From: JANOGU01 sp964499865
GTDB taxonomy: Bacteria; Pseudomonadota; Alphaproteobacteria; Rhodobacterales; Rhodobacteraceae
Assembly (NCBI GenBank): GCA_964499865.1
Contig: CAZCPY010000001.1
Span: forward strand, 1-64,000
DNA: 64,000 nucleotides
Direction of reading: 5' to 3'
Shown here: positions 52,001 through 58,623 of the stretch, one piece after another
Position numbering within the stretch: position 1 is the stretch's first letter
Layout: every line of letters begins with the position of its first letter
Notes under the pieces: model-generated
What the model saw: only the letters and a program-made list of their open reading frames with translations
What the model was told of the DNA's origin: nothing
Databases searched by the model: none
Position numbers and translations under genes: made by a program

Positions 52001-52287
52001 TCTACGAAGAGTCTGTGACGGTTCAGATCGACTCGTTTGCTCGAAACCTACGGGCAGCTGTTAAGCCGATTCTTGGCCCGAACATCCTAGATGCGCGCTT
52101 CTTCGATCTACTATCTGCTGTGCAGCAAGGTGTGCGTGACCGGGCTATCTCTAACAGGGAGATTGCTTTCGTCAATATGAAGAGTCTGACACAAGATCCT
52201 AACGCGCCCGACTCCTTCCAGATGGTATTCAATATGCGTCCGTTCTTCTCTGGCGCTAAGGGCGAGGTTACACTCGTTATAGGCTAA
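49054..52287 (+). CDS. Contractile tail sheath-like protein, 1077 residues
   Basis: A protein starting AAKNLRPDLIIKQEFANPAPA, then PVLLMGVQRNF, reminiscent of the sheath N-terminus. The C-terminal 250 residues fit a sheath core: RNVFPDQVVITFND, SALYVAVALAARRT, a TKQALTGFKKLLDPL helix, DAFFYEESVTVQIDSFARNLRAAVKP and GVRDRAISNREIAF. At 1077 residues it is much longer than most sheaths; the middle 600 residues are beta-rich insert domains that would decorate the tail. It would contract around the tube to drive it into the host. The downstream gene is the tube. Confidence 0.75.
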   Translation: MAAKNLRPDLIIKQEFANPAPASVTTGVPVLLMGVQRNFAYRQPLPVSGWNGSSPVVAEDFPAWKGGSVNGVLSGNILRPRVEVSSDFGIAELTSGVTFANLAAQPTVSIAAGASATFTVASGTTGAFSLEALTPLLSKFSDDKSDFVLAGVSAGDKIKVGTSVLFEVADEGLASETELLVKRIDKGASKAGASQAAAYFLSAEDSNGLRSLVVTSAGYVADGGFSEFGVTPGDNVTINYWKTLHSVTNGISFTSVGAEIGDIVGGYTLTANDRLLTVATNSTYKDADGAGVGTAAVPAWDNTAGTGGVWFLQRGDGQFEPAFYAKSTYTAPGGGDNTFAVRDYGDTFISESLAQSDVTGRWFNYTRIGGVRTGGAFTILNENNTRTFTAAGVDWTSGGMAVGDHIAIAGTDGIYKPIFEITATSYLAATVKQLTSFPSGLTAGSNITFVILDATGANKSATEGVGANLSYNAITDTYTLVHSGKVFNSDNAVAVGDLVFSTGGALLFIVSVVAPDGASNTLSLKAHPNAGATPSLFLNGSGSFYYSVRDNLPAVFAVTTVSNDSTLLIREVLSTPNTIPNSTTVAGFIHFQTAPSVDGSGNVTQYGADIGTIVCADSLANLKYSIDKTLSGAQLEGDLLLSYTENATDLVEPTLVTASTYTTVAGPAVPDNPLGLAASIAFSNATAPLYVLNVADDTVEAWTEALAATETDTVYQIVPLTSDSEILGIVRAHVIAQSAPTLKRERIMWQSQRFTDEAVKYSFTSSNGSLLTKTAQGKQTITFTDDIEAAGVVIGDIITASVYDGTSEITFSGKVTKLVTLGSSTVATMIASNAIPLSVTNLIVNTCTIKEAPKTQAKKAEAVAAFTTAISNRRIRNVFPDQVVITFNDTTGGFYGATTEQTLSALYVAVALAARRTAVTVATPLTKQALTGFKKLLDPLKGKQSLQDIVIDGGSTYVEQTGGDNGPVSAIRALSTDTSDAFFYEESVTVQIDSFARNLRAAVKPILGPNILDARFFDLLSAVQQGVRDRAISNREIAFVNMKSLTQDPNAPDSFQMVFNMRPFFSGAKGEVTLVIG

Positions 52288-52302
52288 GGAGCTTAAACAA
52301 CA

Positions 52303-53037
52303 ATGAGTTCATTTCTTAACTGGAACTGGGCAGGCGAAAACGTTCAGTCCGAAATAAAAAACGGGGAGCACCTTTCAACGGAAAGCACTCTCTTACTAGC
52401 TGGACCTTCTCGACTAAACATGTTATCCCTTGATCAGGGCGGGCTAAACACTACGAACGCCCTGCTTCCGATCGGACTTGTTCAGAACTGGGACGTATCG
52501 CAGCAGCAAGGTCTGAGCCGTATCTTTGAAATTGGCTCTGCTCGAGCCTACTTCATTCCTGGTCGCATGATCGGCGGATTCTCTATGAGCCGGGTAATGA
52601 TGTACGGTCCGAGTCTTCTGAGAAAACTGTACGCACTAGCCCCGCTTAATGAAGAACAACTCGGAGCCTTTGGAACGCCTCTTAACACAGACCCTGATTC
52701 AGATGGGGCTACGGTCGCCAGCATTCCGGAGTACAACGCATTGTTCCCTCAGAAGACGCTCCAAAGTGTTCCGGGCTACGGAGCTACGACTGATGAAGTA
52801 GAGAACCGAGATCTATTCATCAACTTACAGTCTGAACTGTTCCGAGTGCCGTTCGGTCTGTGCTTCGTCATGAAAGATGCTCGCGATCGTCCGTACGGCG
52901 CCTTCTACCTAGAAGATTGCATGCTCGAAGTACACCGTATGGGTGGAGACGCAAACAACGTAATTCTAGCCGAAAGCGTGAGTGGTCAGTTCGGCCGAGT
53001 GAATCCGATCCAGTTAATAACCACATCAGGAAATTAA
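52303..53037 (+). CDS. Tail tube protein, 244 residues
   Basis: A 244-residue protein with a good AAGGAG site, directly after the sheath. It is beta-rich, with VQNWDVSQQQGLSRIFEIGSA and YFIPGRMIGGFSMSRVMMY in the first half and LESVSGQFGR-like segments near the end. This size and place are typical for the inner tail tube, which polymerises inside the sheath. The stop codon overlaps the stop of the convergent sigma gene. Confidence 0.7.
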   Translation: MSSFLNWNWAGENVQSEIKNGEHLSTESTLLLAGPSRLNMLSLDQGGLNTTNALLPIGLVQNWDVSQQQGLSRIFEIGSARAYFIPGRMIGGFSMSRVMMYGPSLLRKLYALAPLNEEQLGAFGTPLNTDPDSDGATVASIPEYNALFPQKTLQSVPGYGATTDEVENRDLFINLQSELFRVPFGLCFVMKDARDRPYGAFYLEDCMLEVHRMGGDANNVILAESVSGQFGRVNPIQLITTSGN

Positions 53038-53858
53038 TCAGTATCGTCTTCAGTAAACGATAGATAGAGAGTGCGCAGTCCGGAGTTCTCTAGGGCGCGC
53101 ACTCTTTCTCTTGTTAATCCCATCTCAACTGCGATCACATCGTACGTCTGTGACGGATATCCCATTCCGTAGTGTCTTTGCAGTACTTCACGGGTAATAG
53201 GATCTAGATCTTGTAAAGCTCCGTAAAGGTTGGCCACTTGCTCGGAGTTTAGCATCTTCTCCAATACATGATCCTCGTCATCATCGTTACATACGAGGGA
53301 GGATGCCTGGTCGTGTAATGTCGCTGCGTCTAGCTGATCGATCGGAATCATCTGCAAGTCCGAAGAGGATTGAAACTGGCGGATCCTATCAGCATCCCAT
53401 TCAAGATCTTGAAACACATCCTCGTCGTTCGGAGTATAGCCAAGTTCTTTAGTAAGTCTGTTCCTACTCTTGACGTACGCATCTTGTAGTGATTTATTTT
53501 TTACGACTCGCGTACCGTGACGCTTCAGTTCTTCTCGAATCTTGGCTCTAATCCACCACACTACGTACGTCGACAGCGCGTGCCCTCTATCTATTTCGAA
53601 CTTATCAATACCGATTAAGTACCCAACAATACCCGCATTAACAAGATCTGTAAATCTGGGATCCTTAGCGTCTGAACAGAATAGGCGGACGCTCGACACA
53701 ACGAGACGCATGTTCTCGACAATTAATCGGTCCCTGGCCTCTTTAGCTTCCTCCGGTGTACCGAATTTAACTTTTCGAACCAGAGACAATTGCTCATCTG
53801 TCGATAGTAGCGGGTGAGTCGTTAACTCGTTTAATGCTTTTGTATCTAGTTCACTCAT
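53034..53858 (-). CDS. Sigma70-family RNA polymerase sigma factor
   Basis: A 274-residue protein with sigma regions in order: 1.2 (LSTDEQLSLVRKVK), 2.1-2.4 (RLIVENMRLVVSSVRLF, LVNAGIVGYLIGIDKFE, YVVWWIRAKIREEL), region 3 and 4.2 (VIAVEMGLTRERVRALE). The two Trp in VWWIR are kept. However, the residues that read the -10 element in E. coli sigma70 (Q437 and T440) are Ala and Arg here. No 1.1 domain exists, as in group-3-like sigmas. It could direct the phage-encoded single-chain polymerase, or the host core, to phage promoters. It is first-in-line at the convergent end of the minus-strand replication operon, with its stop overlapping the tube gene's stop. Confidence 0.93.
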   Translation of the reverse strand: MSELDTKALNELTTHPLLSTDEQLSLVRKVKFGTPEEAKEARDRLIVENMRLVVSSVRLFCSDAKDPRFTDLVNAGIVGYLIGIDKFEIDRGHALSTYVVWWIRAKIREELKRHGTRVVKNKSLQDAYVKSRNRLTKELGYTPNDEDVFQDLEWDADRIRQFQSSSDLQMIPIDQLDAATLHDQASSLVCNDDDEDHVLEKMLNSEQVANLYGALQDLDPITREVLQRHYGMGYPSQTYDVIAVEMGLTRERVRALENSGLRTLYLSFTEDDTD

Positions 53859-54220
53859 AGTTTGTCAATTTCTTTTAGTAAGGTGTCCAGCATATCTACT
53901 GTTCGAAGCATCGGTATGTTATAGAGAATAAAATCCCAATTCCCTTTGAACAGAGGATTGAATCCGCTTACAGCTCTGCTCGTAGATAGGTTCGAGCGCA
54001 TTACGCATTTCGCGAGCCGCTCTGCGATTATGGCTAAGTCGTTTCTAGAAGCTTTAGTAAAGTGAAATATGATCTTAGCTTCGTGTTCATTAGTTTGTTG
54101 AATAGCGTATTCGTACTCAAGAACATATCTACTTCTTGGTATCGTCTTTTTGGTGAACCTTAGAGGCGCGATCGTTTCGGAGCTGTTTGTAATGATTTTC
54201 GATATCGAGTTGGTGTCCAT
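53855..54220 (-). CDS. Hypothetical protein, 121 residues
   Basis: I do not recognise this protein. It has a beta-rich centre (RYVLEYEYAIQQ, AKIIFHFTKAS) and helical C-terminus. Its 3' end overlaps the sigma start by four bases, so it is translationally coupled to the sigma gene. Its 5' end overlaps the next upstream gene by 92 bases in another frame, which is long for this genome. It may be a partner of the sigma factor, such as an anti-sigma, but this is only suggested by position. Confidence 0.55.
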   Translation of the reverse strand: MDTNSISKIITNSSETIAPLRFTKKTIPRSRYVLEYEYAIQQTNEHEAKIIFHFTKASRNDLAIIAERLAKCVMRSNLSTSRAVSGFNPLFKGNWDFILYNIPMLRTVDMLDTLLKEIDKL

Positions 54221-54656
54221 AATGTTCTAAGTAGCGTAGGGAGCGAAGTACAAGATCTTCTCCGTTGTAAAAAAAACGACCCCACTCCGAAACTGTCTTT
54301 TTAGACAGCGTGTGGGCCATCGCCAACCCAGCTAAATGGCACGGAGAACCATTAGCGATATTGAACTCTGCGGCCGCGTCTTCTAGCCGCTTCCACCAGA
54401 AAGGCGTAACCTGTATACGGAGCTCGAATTCTCTAGGAGACTTAGAATCGAACGGAACCGATCTTAAGAAATCTGGTGTTAACGCGTCTTCTATAAGGAA
54501 TAGATAGAATGACTGCGGATTTCTTTTAGCGTATTTTGTGATCGACCGAAGCGTTTTCTTTAACTTCTTGGATATGTAGACTCGGTGCAGGTTCCCCGTG
54601 CTGCGTTCGCTGAAGTTGTGATCGAACACTCTTCTTACATACTTGGCAAATTCCAT
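54129..54656 (-). CDS. Hypothetical protein, 175 residues
   Basis: I do not recognise this protein. It is basic in its N-terminal third (HRVYISKKLKKTLRSITKYAKR) with aromatic residues in the middle (VTPFWWKRLED), mostly helical and soluble. Its start overlaps the end of the zinc-ribbon gene by 131 bases and its end overlaps the next gene by 92 bases. One of these starts may be further downstream, but no other in-frame ATG lies early in the gene. The basic N-terminus may bind nucleic acid. Confidence 0.55.
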   Translation of the reverse strand: MEFAKYVRRVFDHNFSERSTGNLHRVYISKKLKKTLRSITKYAKRNPQSFYLFLIEDALTPDFLRSVPFDSKSPREFELRIQVTPFWWKRLEDAAAEFNIANGSPCHLAGLAMAHTLSKKTVSEWGRFFYNGEDLVLRSLRYLEHYGHQLDIENHYKQLRNDRASKVHQKDDTKK

Positions 54657-54720
54657 CGTCTGATACCAACGCAGTGTCGCAATTATGGCAAAATTCGGTT
54701 CCGTATTTCGTGAGCGTCAT
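54526..54720 (-). CDS. Zinc-ribbon small protein, 64 residues
   Basis: CHNCDT and CQVCKK (two CxxC pairs, about residues 11-14 and 26-29) form a classic zinc ribbon. The C-terminal half is polar and charged and shares its DNA with the following gene in another frame. The start overlaps the RuvC-like gene's stop by four bases (ATGA), supporting co-translation. It may bind DNA or a partner such as the transcription or recombination machinery; this is inferred. Confidence 0.65.
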   Translation of the reverse strand: MTLTKYGTEFCHNCDTALVSDDGICQVCKKSVRSQLQRTQHGEPAPSLHIQEVKENASVDHKIR

Positions 54721-55244
54721 GATGCATTTATTTTAGCCGCGGTCACCCACGCTAAAGCTATAGCATCAGATACGTCTTGGCCGGTCTTCTTAACACCAGA
54801 TGCGAGTCCGCACGCTATCAAGTCGTCGTGAAAACGAGTGTTGATCAACCTGCGCGTACCTTCCTTGCCGGCGGATCGAGATATACCGAGAGCTGATCGA
54901 ACCTCATGTGCGTTTAGCGTCATTGTGCGCACATGGGGTTCGAAACGTTTGTATTCTCCAACAGCAGCCATTGCCGTACCAACAGCGTAGGCTGTCTTAG
55001 TGATCATGCCTATATTTTTGGTGTAAGGAGAAAATTTGACATCTTCCACTGCTACCACGTCAGGTTTTAACGAGGTTAGATAGCCCAGCACTTCTCGGTA
55101 AACCTCCGCCAAGCGACTTATAAAGTCATCATCTATATCTAGTTTGACCAGTTTCGCAGATATCAACTTTGGTTCACGAGAACCAATCTCCAAGCAGGCC
55201 AGACCAAATTGGCGGCTAGCGGCATCAATTCCAATTACCAGCAT
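54717..55244 (-). CDS. ruvC: RuvC-like Holliday junction resolvase
   Basis: A 175-residue protein of the RNase H-like fold. The first strand carries MLVIGIDAASRQFGLA (Asp7), the second block is DVVAVEDVKFSPYTKN (Glu) and the last is GQDVSDAIALAWV (Asp). This is the order of acidic active-site residues in RuvC. It cuts four-way junctions and branched DNA made by recombination or replication, and helps free DNA before packaging. It overlaps both neighbours by a few bases in the recombination operon. The family call is solid; the exact substrate is inferred. Confidence 0.9.
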   Translation of the reverse strand: MLVIGIDAASRQFGLACLEIGSREPKLISAKLVKLDIDDDFISRLAEVYREVLGYLTSLKPDVVAVEDVKFSPYTKNIGMITKTAYAVGTAMAAVGEYKRFEPHVRTMTLNAHEVRSALGISRSAGKEGTRRLINTRFHDDLIACGLASGVKKTGQDVSDAIALAWVTAAKINAS

Positions 55245-55635
55245 GATCGTCTGTTTGTTGTAACAATGCTTTTAACTGCGCGCGTCGATTCTCCGGTACC
55301 GCCTGCAGAGCTAACTCGGTATCTGTCGGCTCCGATGGGATCTGCTGAAATGGAGAGGAGAAGACAACATCAGTGAGGACTGATACGACATCTTTTACAG
55401 AGACCTCCGTCGCCGGCTTATTAAAGAATGACGACGGAAGACGCAGCTCCGCGGGTGTCTTGCTGATGACTTCGGTTTGAAGATAGTTACTGCCTACTCC
55501 CGCAACAATTTCTTGATGGTTTCGGCAGAACGCGAACCAACCAGTCACGTGAATCTCCGAGCCTTGCACAAGTTTTCTTGGCGAGATTGAGATGTTTGTA
55601 GGAATGAATGTCCAAAACTGGTTGGATACTGTCAT
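55225..55635 (-). CDS. Hypothetical protein, 136 residues
   Basis: I do not recognise this protein. It is beta-rich in its first 75 residues (SNQFWTFIPTNISISPR, IHVTGWFAFCRNHQEI) and has a helical C-terminal tail (ENRRAQLKALLQQTDD). An OB-type small domain such as a single-strand-binding protein is possible in this context. I cannot confirm it. Its start overlaps the upstream gene stop (TGATG). Confidence 0.5.
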   Translation of the reverse strand: MTVSNQFWTFIPTNISISPRKLVQGSEIHVTGWFAFCRNHQEIVAGVGSNYLQTEVISKTPAELRLPSSFFNKPATEVSVKDVVSVLTDVVFSSPFQQIPSEPTDTELALQAVPENRRAQLKALLQQTDDHAGNWN

Positions 55636-56912
55636 CAGAAAGCTCCGTTTGTATCAGCGTACTTCATACCATGCTGCAGCGCTTGTGACACCATCCACGC
55701 ATAAGCCGCGCGCCACTGCTCCTGCTCATCACCGACGCTCTTTAGAGTTTTAGTGAACTCTGAAAATCTGGCCTTGATTTTGGAGTCTTTTTGAGCCAGG
55801 ATTTTCGAAAACGCCTTCAAGACCTTCGGCATATCTTCAGGCTCGAAGTCGTCCGGAGAAGGATAATCGTTCTCGATTTCTTTTTGTTTAGTCTTAGTAG
55901 CCTCCGGCTTGGCTGCTGCGTGTCCAGGCGCGCCACGGAACGACTTAGACGCTACTAAGGTGTGTCGCAAGACTTCTTTTACCTTTAGCTCTTCTTTAGC
56001 TTCCTCCTCGTCTAGCGCGATGATGAATCTCGGATTATCCTCCACTGATTCGAACACGTACAACGCGGGAAGAACACCCAAGGATTCGTAGCTAAACTCT
56101 TCTGTATTTGCAGGAGGTACGAACAAAACGGTAAGACCAGGTGCTAGACGCTCAGCCGTATTTTTGAGGCTTACCAGCCCTTGCGCCGTTTTTGTCGCAA
56201 CGTCACCGTCCACAGCCGTTGCTGCGCCGAAAGCAAGAAGGTTAGCTGCCGGAGTTGTACCCGCTCCGACGAATTTTTCCTGTATGATCTCTAGGTTCCT
56301 TTGTACTTCTGGTAGCTGCGCCGCCGGAACCTGCAACTTAACAACAGCCATACCGTCAGGAGTATCCGGCTGGGTGGCTCGAGTGTCGGCCAGTAGTCGC
56401 TTAACTTGTGTGGATAAGTCCGTCAATCGAAGAGCGCCGGACCCATTCAAAGTGATCTTTGGTAACCACTCAACAATGTTCTGCTCCGTAATGGTTCCGT
56501 TCTTAATGAGCGGCGCCAAAGCGCGGAACTTAGACCAGCTGACGGTAGATATAAGCGAGACAGGCAATCCTAAGAATTCCCAATCTCGCCATCCGGCGAT
56601 AAGGATTCTCGCCTTATCGGCGCTATACCCGAGCTCTTGCTCGACGTATGATTCGAATCGATCATAGCCTCGGTCTAGGTGCCGGCTGTTATCAAGAAGC
56701 TTAGACAGAATAGCGGCCAAATGCGAGTCTGCGTTTTCTCGCTGCCGCACGATCGTCGATGCAGCCGCCTCCAGCTCGTCGATCTTAGTCGGAATAGTAG
56801 CTGACTTTTTGCTAGCTTCCTTAAGCATCTTAGTTCCTTCGATGCGAAGCTGAATATCTAGCTCAGCGGCCTTTTTTTGCTGATTTGGTGATTCGGGGTG
56901 TGAAGCAGTCAT
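55635..56912 (-). CDS. Hypothetical replication-region protein, 425 residues
   Basis: I do not recognise this protein. It has a coiled-coil-like N-terminal part (residues about 10-60, rich in Ala, Lys and Glu), a DNA-binding-like helical middle (YDRFESYVEQELGYSADKAR, NGTITEQNIVEWLPKI) and a highly charged C-terminal region. It lies between the RuvC-like and Cas4-like genes in the operon. It may be a DNA-processing accessory protein; there is no catalytic motif. Confidence 0.55.
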   Translation of the reverse strand: MTASHPESPNQQKKAAELDIQLRIEGTKMLKEASKKSATIPTKIDELEAAASTIVRQRENADSHLAAILSKLLDNSRHLDRGYDRFESYVEQELGYSADKARILIAGWRDWEFLGLPVSLISTVSWSKFRALAPLIKNGTITEQNIVEWLPKITLNGSGALRLTDLSTQVKRLLADTRATQPDTPDGMAVVKLQVPAAQLPEVQRNLEIIQEKFVGAGTTPAANLLAFGAATAVDGDVATKTAQGLVSLKNTAERLAPGLTVLFVPPANTEEFSYESLGVLPALYVFESVEDNPRFIIALDEEEAKEELKVKEVLRHTLVASKSFRGAPGHAAAKPEATKTKQKEIENDYPSPDDFEPEDMPKVLKAFSKILAQKDSKIKARFSEFTKTLKSVGDEQEQWRAAYAWMVSQALQHGMKYADTNGAF

Positions 56913-57864
56913 TTTTCCAGGGACAATGTTTGGCGTGAGGTGAGGAAGAGTCTTTACATTTCTTAGGTAGCATTGTTTCTAGTGGCGCCGTACCTAGTAC
57001 CGCCTGCTCTACTCTAAGAATAGACTCTATGTAATTAGTGAATTTAGATGCGTTGTATGATATGTGGTGAACTTGCTCTGTGACCGTGTTTCGATTTATG
57101 TTTACTACAAGTATGCCACCGAACTTTTCGGCAGGTACGCGCATTTTCGGTTCTGAACTTACTTTATCACCGAGAGTCGGGTCTAACGCTAAAAGCGCCA
57201 AACCTGCGTATATCTGCGCCTGCTCGACTTGATTAGGGAGCGGCAATGAGTTCGTCTTAGTAGGCACTATCTCATAGCCGTCCGGCACAGTCTTTGATTT
57301 ACGACGGTAGACTCCGTCGAATACGTCTGCTAGGACTGTCTTTAGTTCAACTATATACCACGTGTTCGACGTTTTGTCAACAATAATACCGTCAATCTTT
57401 CCAGATAGCTCGTAATTTGGGTTGCCAGAACGACTTGGGTTAAACTTGATCGCGAACTCCGTGTACTCGTACTCGGCCCGTTTGTTACAGCTGCATTTAC
57501 TTTCCGGTCGAAAACCGAACGTCTGCGTACGGCACTGATTGCATTCCCACTGACCAAACAATCCGAGCTGAGGAAGTACCGTATTTTGATACGCTTCGTG
57601 CAGCGCGTCGCCAGCTATGCCGTGTCGCCGCATACTTTCATCGAACGGCTCGAACACGTCCCACCGCTGCTCTCTGATTCTATGTGCGCGTTGAAGCGGG
57701 CATTCACGTATGATGCTCGAGGGTGTGAACCTCTTAGATACTTCTGGCCGCGCCTGCGATAAGATCGCGTTCGTTATCTTAGTGGGTAGATCTTTGTGTG
57801 TCTTGTAGACAGTAACATTACCTAAAGACTTAGCCGCGTTCCGAAGAAGAGTGTACATGCTCAT
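56863..57864 (-). CDS. PD-(D/E)XK nuclease of the Cas4/RecB type, with Fe-S-like Cys and a zinc ribbon
   Basis: A 333-residue protein starting at ATG 57864, coupled to the preceding stop (ATGA); a TTG at 57870 is the alternative. The nuclease core is HGIAGDALHE (His89 region), LSGKIDGIIVD (Asp158), IVELKT (Glu173-x-Lys175) and QVEQAQIYA (the QxxxY motif). Cys55 together with Cys303, Cys314 and Cys320 matches the four-Cys iron-sulfur arrangement of Cas4/AddB exonucleases. A second CxxC...CxC ribbon (108, 111, 124, 126) is inserted in the middle. It probably resects DNA ends for recombination. Fe-S identity is inferred from Cys positions. Confidence 0.85.
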   Translation of the reverse strand: MSMYTLLRNAAKSLGNVTVYKTHKDLPTKITNAILSQARPEVSKRFTPSSIIRECPLQRAHRIREQRWDVFEPFDESMRRHGIAGDALHEAYQNTVLPQLGLFGQWECNQCRTQTFGFRPESKCSCNKRAEYEYTEFAIKFNPSRSGNPNYELSGKIDGIIVDKTSNTWYIVELKTVLADVFDGVYRRKSKTVPDGYEIVPTKTNSLPLPNQVEQAQIYAGLALLALDPTLGDKVSSEPKMRVPAEKFGGILVVNINRNTVTEQVHHISYNASKFTNYIESILRVEQAVLGTAPLETMLPKKCKDSSSPHAKHCPWKNDCFTPRITKSAKKGR

Positions 57865-58157
57865 CGCCAATCCTCCTTGTCGTCGGCGTCATCATCGTCA
57901 TCATCATCTTCATTGAAAGCTTCATCCTCTCGAATCTTTTCTAATTCAGCGGCTTTAGTAAGAATATCGAGTAGTCCGGCCTCCAGTGTCGAGATTTCAT
58001 CTAAACCTATAGTGATTTCAACATCGAGCATACTTTCAACTTGCTCTACCTCAATTGAGCAGGTTCTGTCTTTTCCACTTATTGCCACCTTATGTAGCAC
58101 GAACTTGGAGTCTTTCAAGATTCTCGTTAAGTCACATGCTATCGTTAAGGCGTTCAT
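57861..58157 (-). CDS. Small acidic-tailed hypothetical protein, 98 residues
   Basis: The ATG at 58157 has a GGAA ribosome site; an ATG at 58172 is the alternative. The protein is mixed helix/strand with a polyaspartate tail (EDDDDDDDADDKED). Acidic tails of this kind mimic DNA or bind single-strand-binding-like partners. It couples to the Cas4-like gene by an ATGA overlap. No family is recognised. Confidence 0.55.
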   Translation of the reverse strand: MNALTIACDLTRILKDSKFVLHKVAISGKDRTCSIEVEQVESMLDVEITIGLDEISTLEAGLLDILTKAAELEKIREDEAFNEDDDDDDDADDKEDWR

Positions 58158-58623
58158 CGAACTTTTTTCCATGTGCGATAAAGTGATCGAGCGTTGTTAT
58201 TTTCCATATACCTTGATTTGTTTCGAAATAGAAATAGCTGTTAGTTGTAAGATGATACAGGAGCGAAGACAATGTTAGTATCTTCGTCTTACTGTCTGGA
58301 TTCGACACTGTCGCTGGCGTAGCAACAAAATCATAGGTGCGTGTGTCGGTATAGAAGCGTAACAAAAGAGCAATGTGCGCCCGGTTATGAATTTTTGACT
58401 GGCGACGAAGCTTACCTAACCATTTTTCTCGAACCTGTATGCTCTGCTTGCTACTGGACTTAGCTTCAAAATGCCAGCCGTCTCCGAACATGTCACCGTA
58501 CTGAAACGGACCGCAACCGGAGCCCGCTGTCTTTCGAGCTCCGAGTTTTGACGCGACCTCAGATTCGTGTCTATCAGCCTTCGTCTTCCGGGTCTTCTGC
58601 TCCTTCAACTGCTTCGGGGTCAT
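58132..58623 (-). CDS. PD-(D/E)XK nuclease, Hjc-like
   Basis: The internal ATG at 58623 is preferred (163 residues); ATG 58728 would add a Gly/Trp-rich lead that lies over the recombinase tail. The core reads GARKTAGSG, YGDMFGDGWHFEAKSSS with Asp44, Glu53 and Lys55, and LLLRFYTD. This is the active-site order of small PD-(D/E)XK nucleases such as Hjc and phage Holliday-junction or repair nucleases. It lies with RecA-like and helicase genes. The exact substrate is unknown. Confidence 0.75.
   Translation of the reverse strand: MTPKQLKEQKTRKTKADRHESEVASKLGARKTAGSGCGPFQYGDMFGDGWHFEAKSSSKQSIQVREKWLGKLRRQSKIHNRAHIALLLRFYTDTRTYDFVATPATVSNPDSKTKILTLSSLLYHLTTNSYFYFETNQGIWKITTLDHFIAHGKKFDERLNDSM

Noticed and set aside
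49054..52287. An intein as the reason for the long sheath
   Set aside because: No Cys/Ser-initiated splice block, LAGLIDADG motif or HN-type end was seen in the middle region; it is simply beta-rich.
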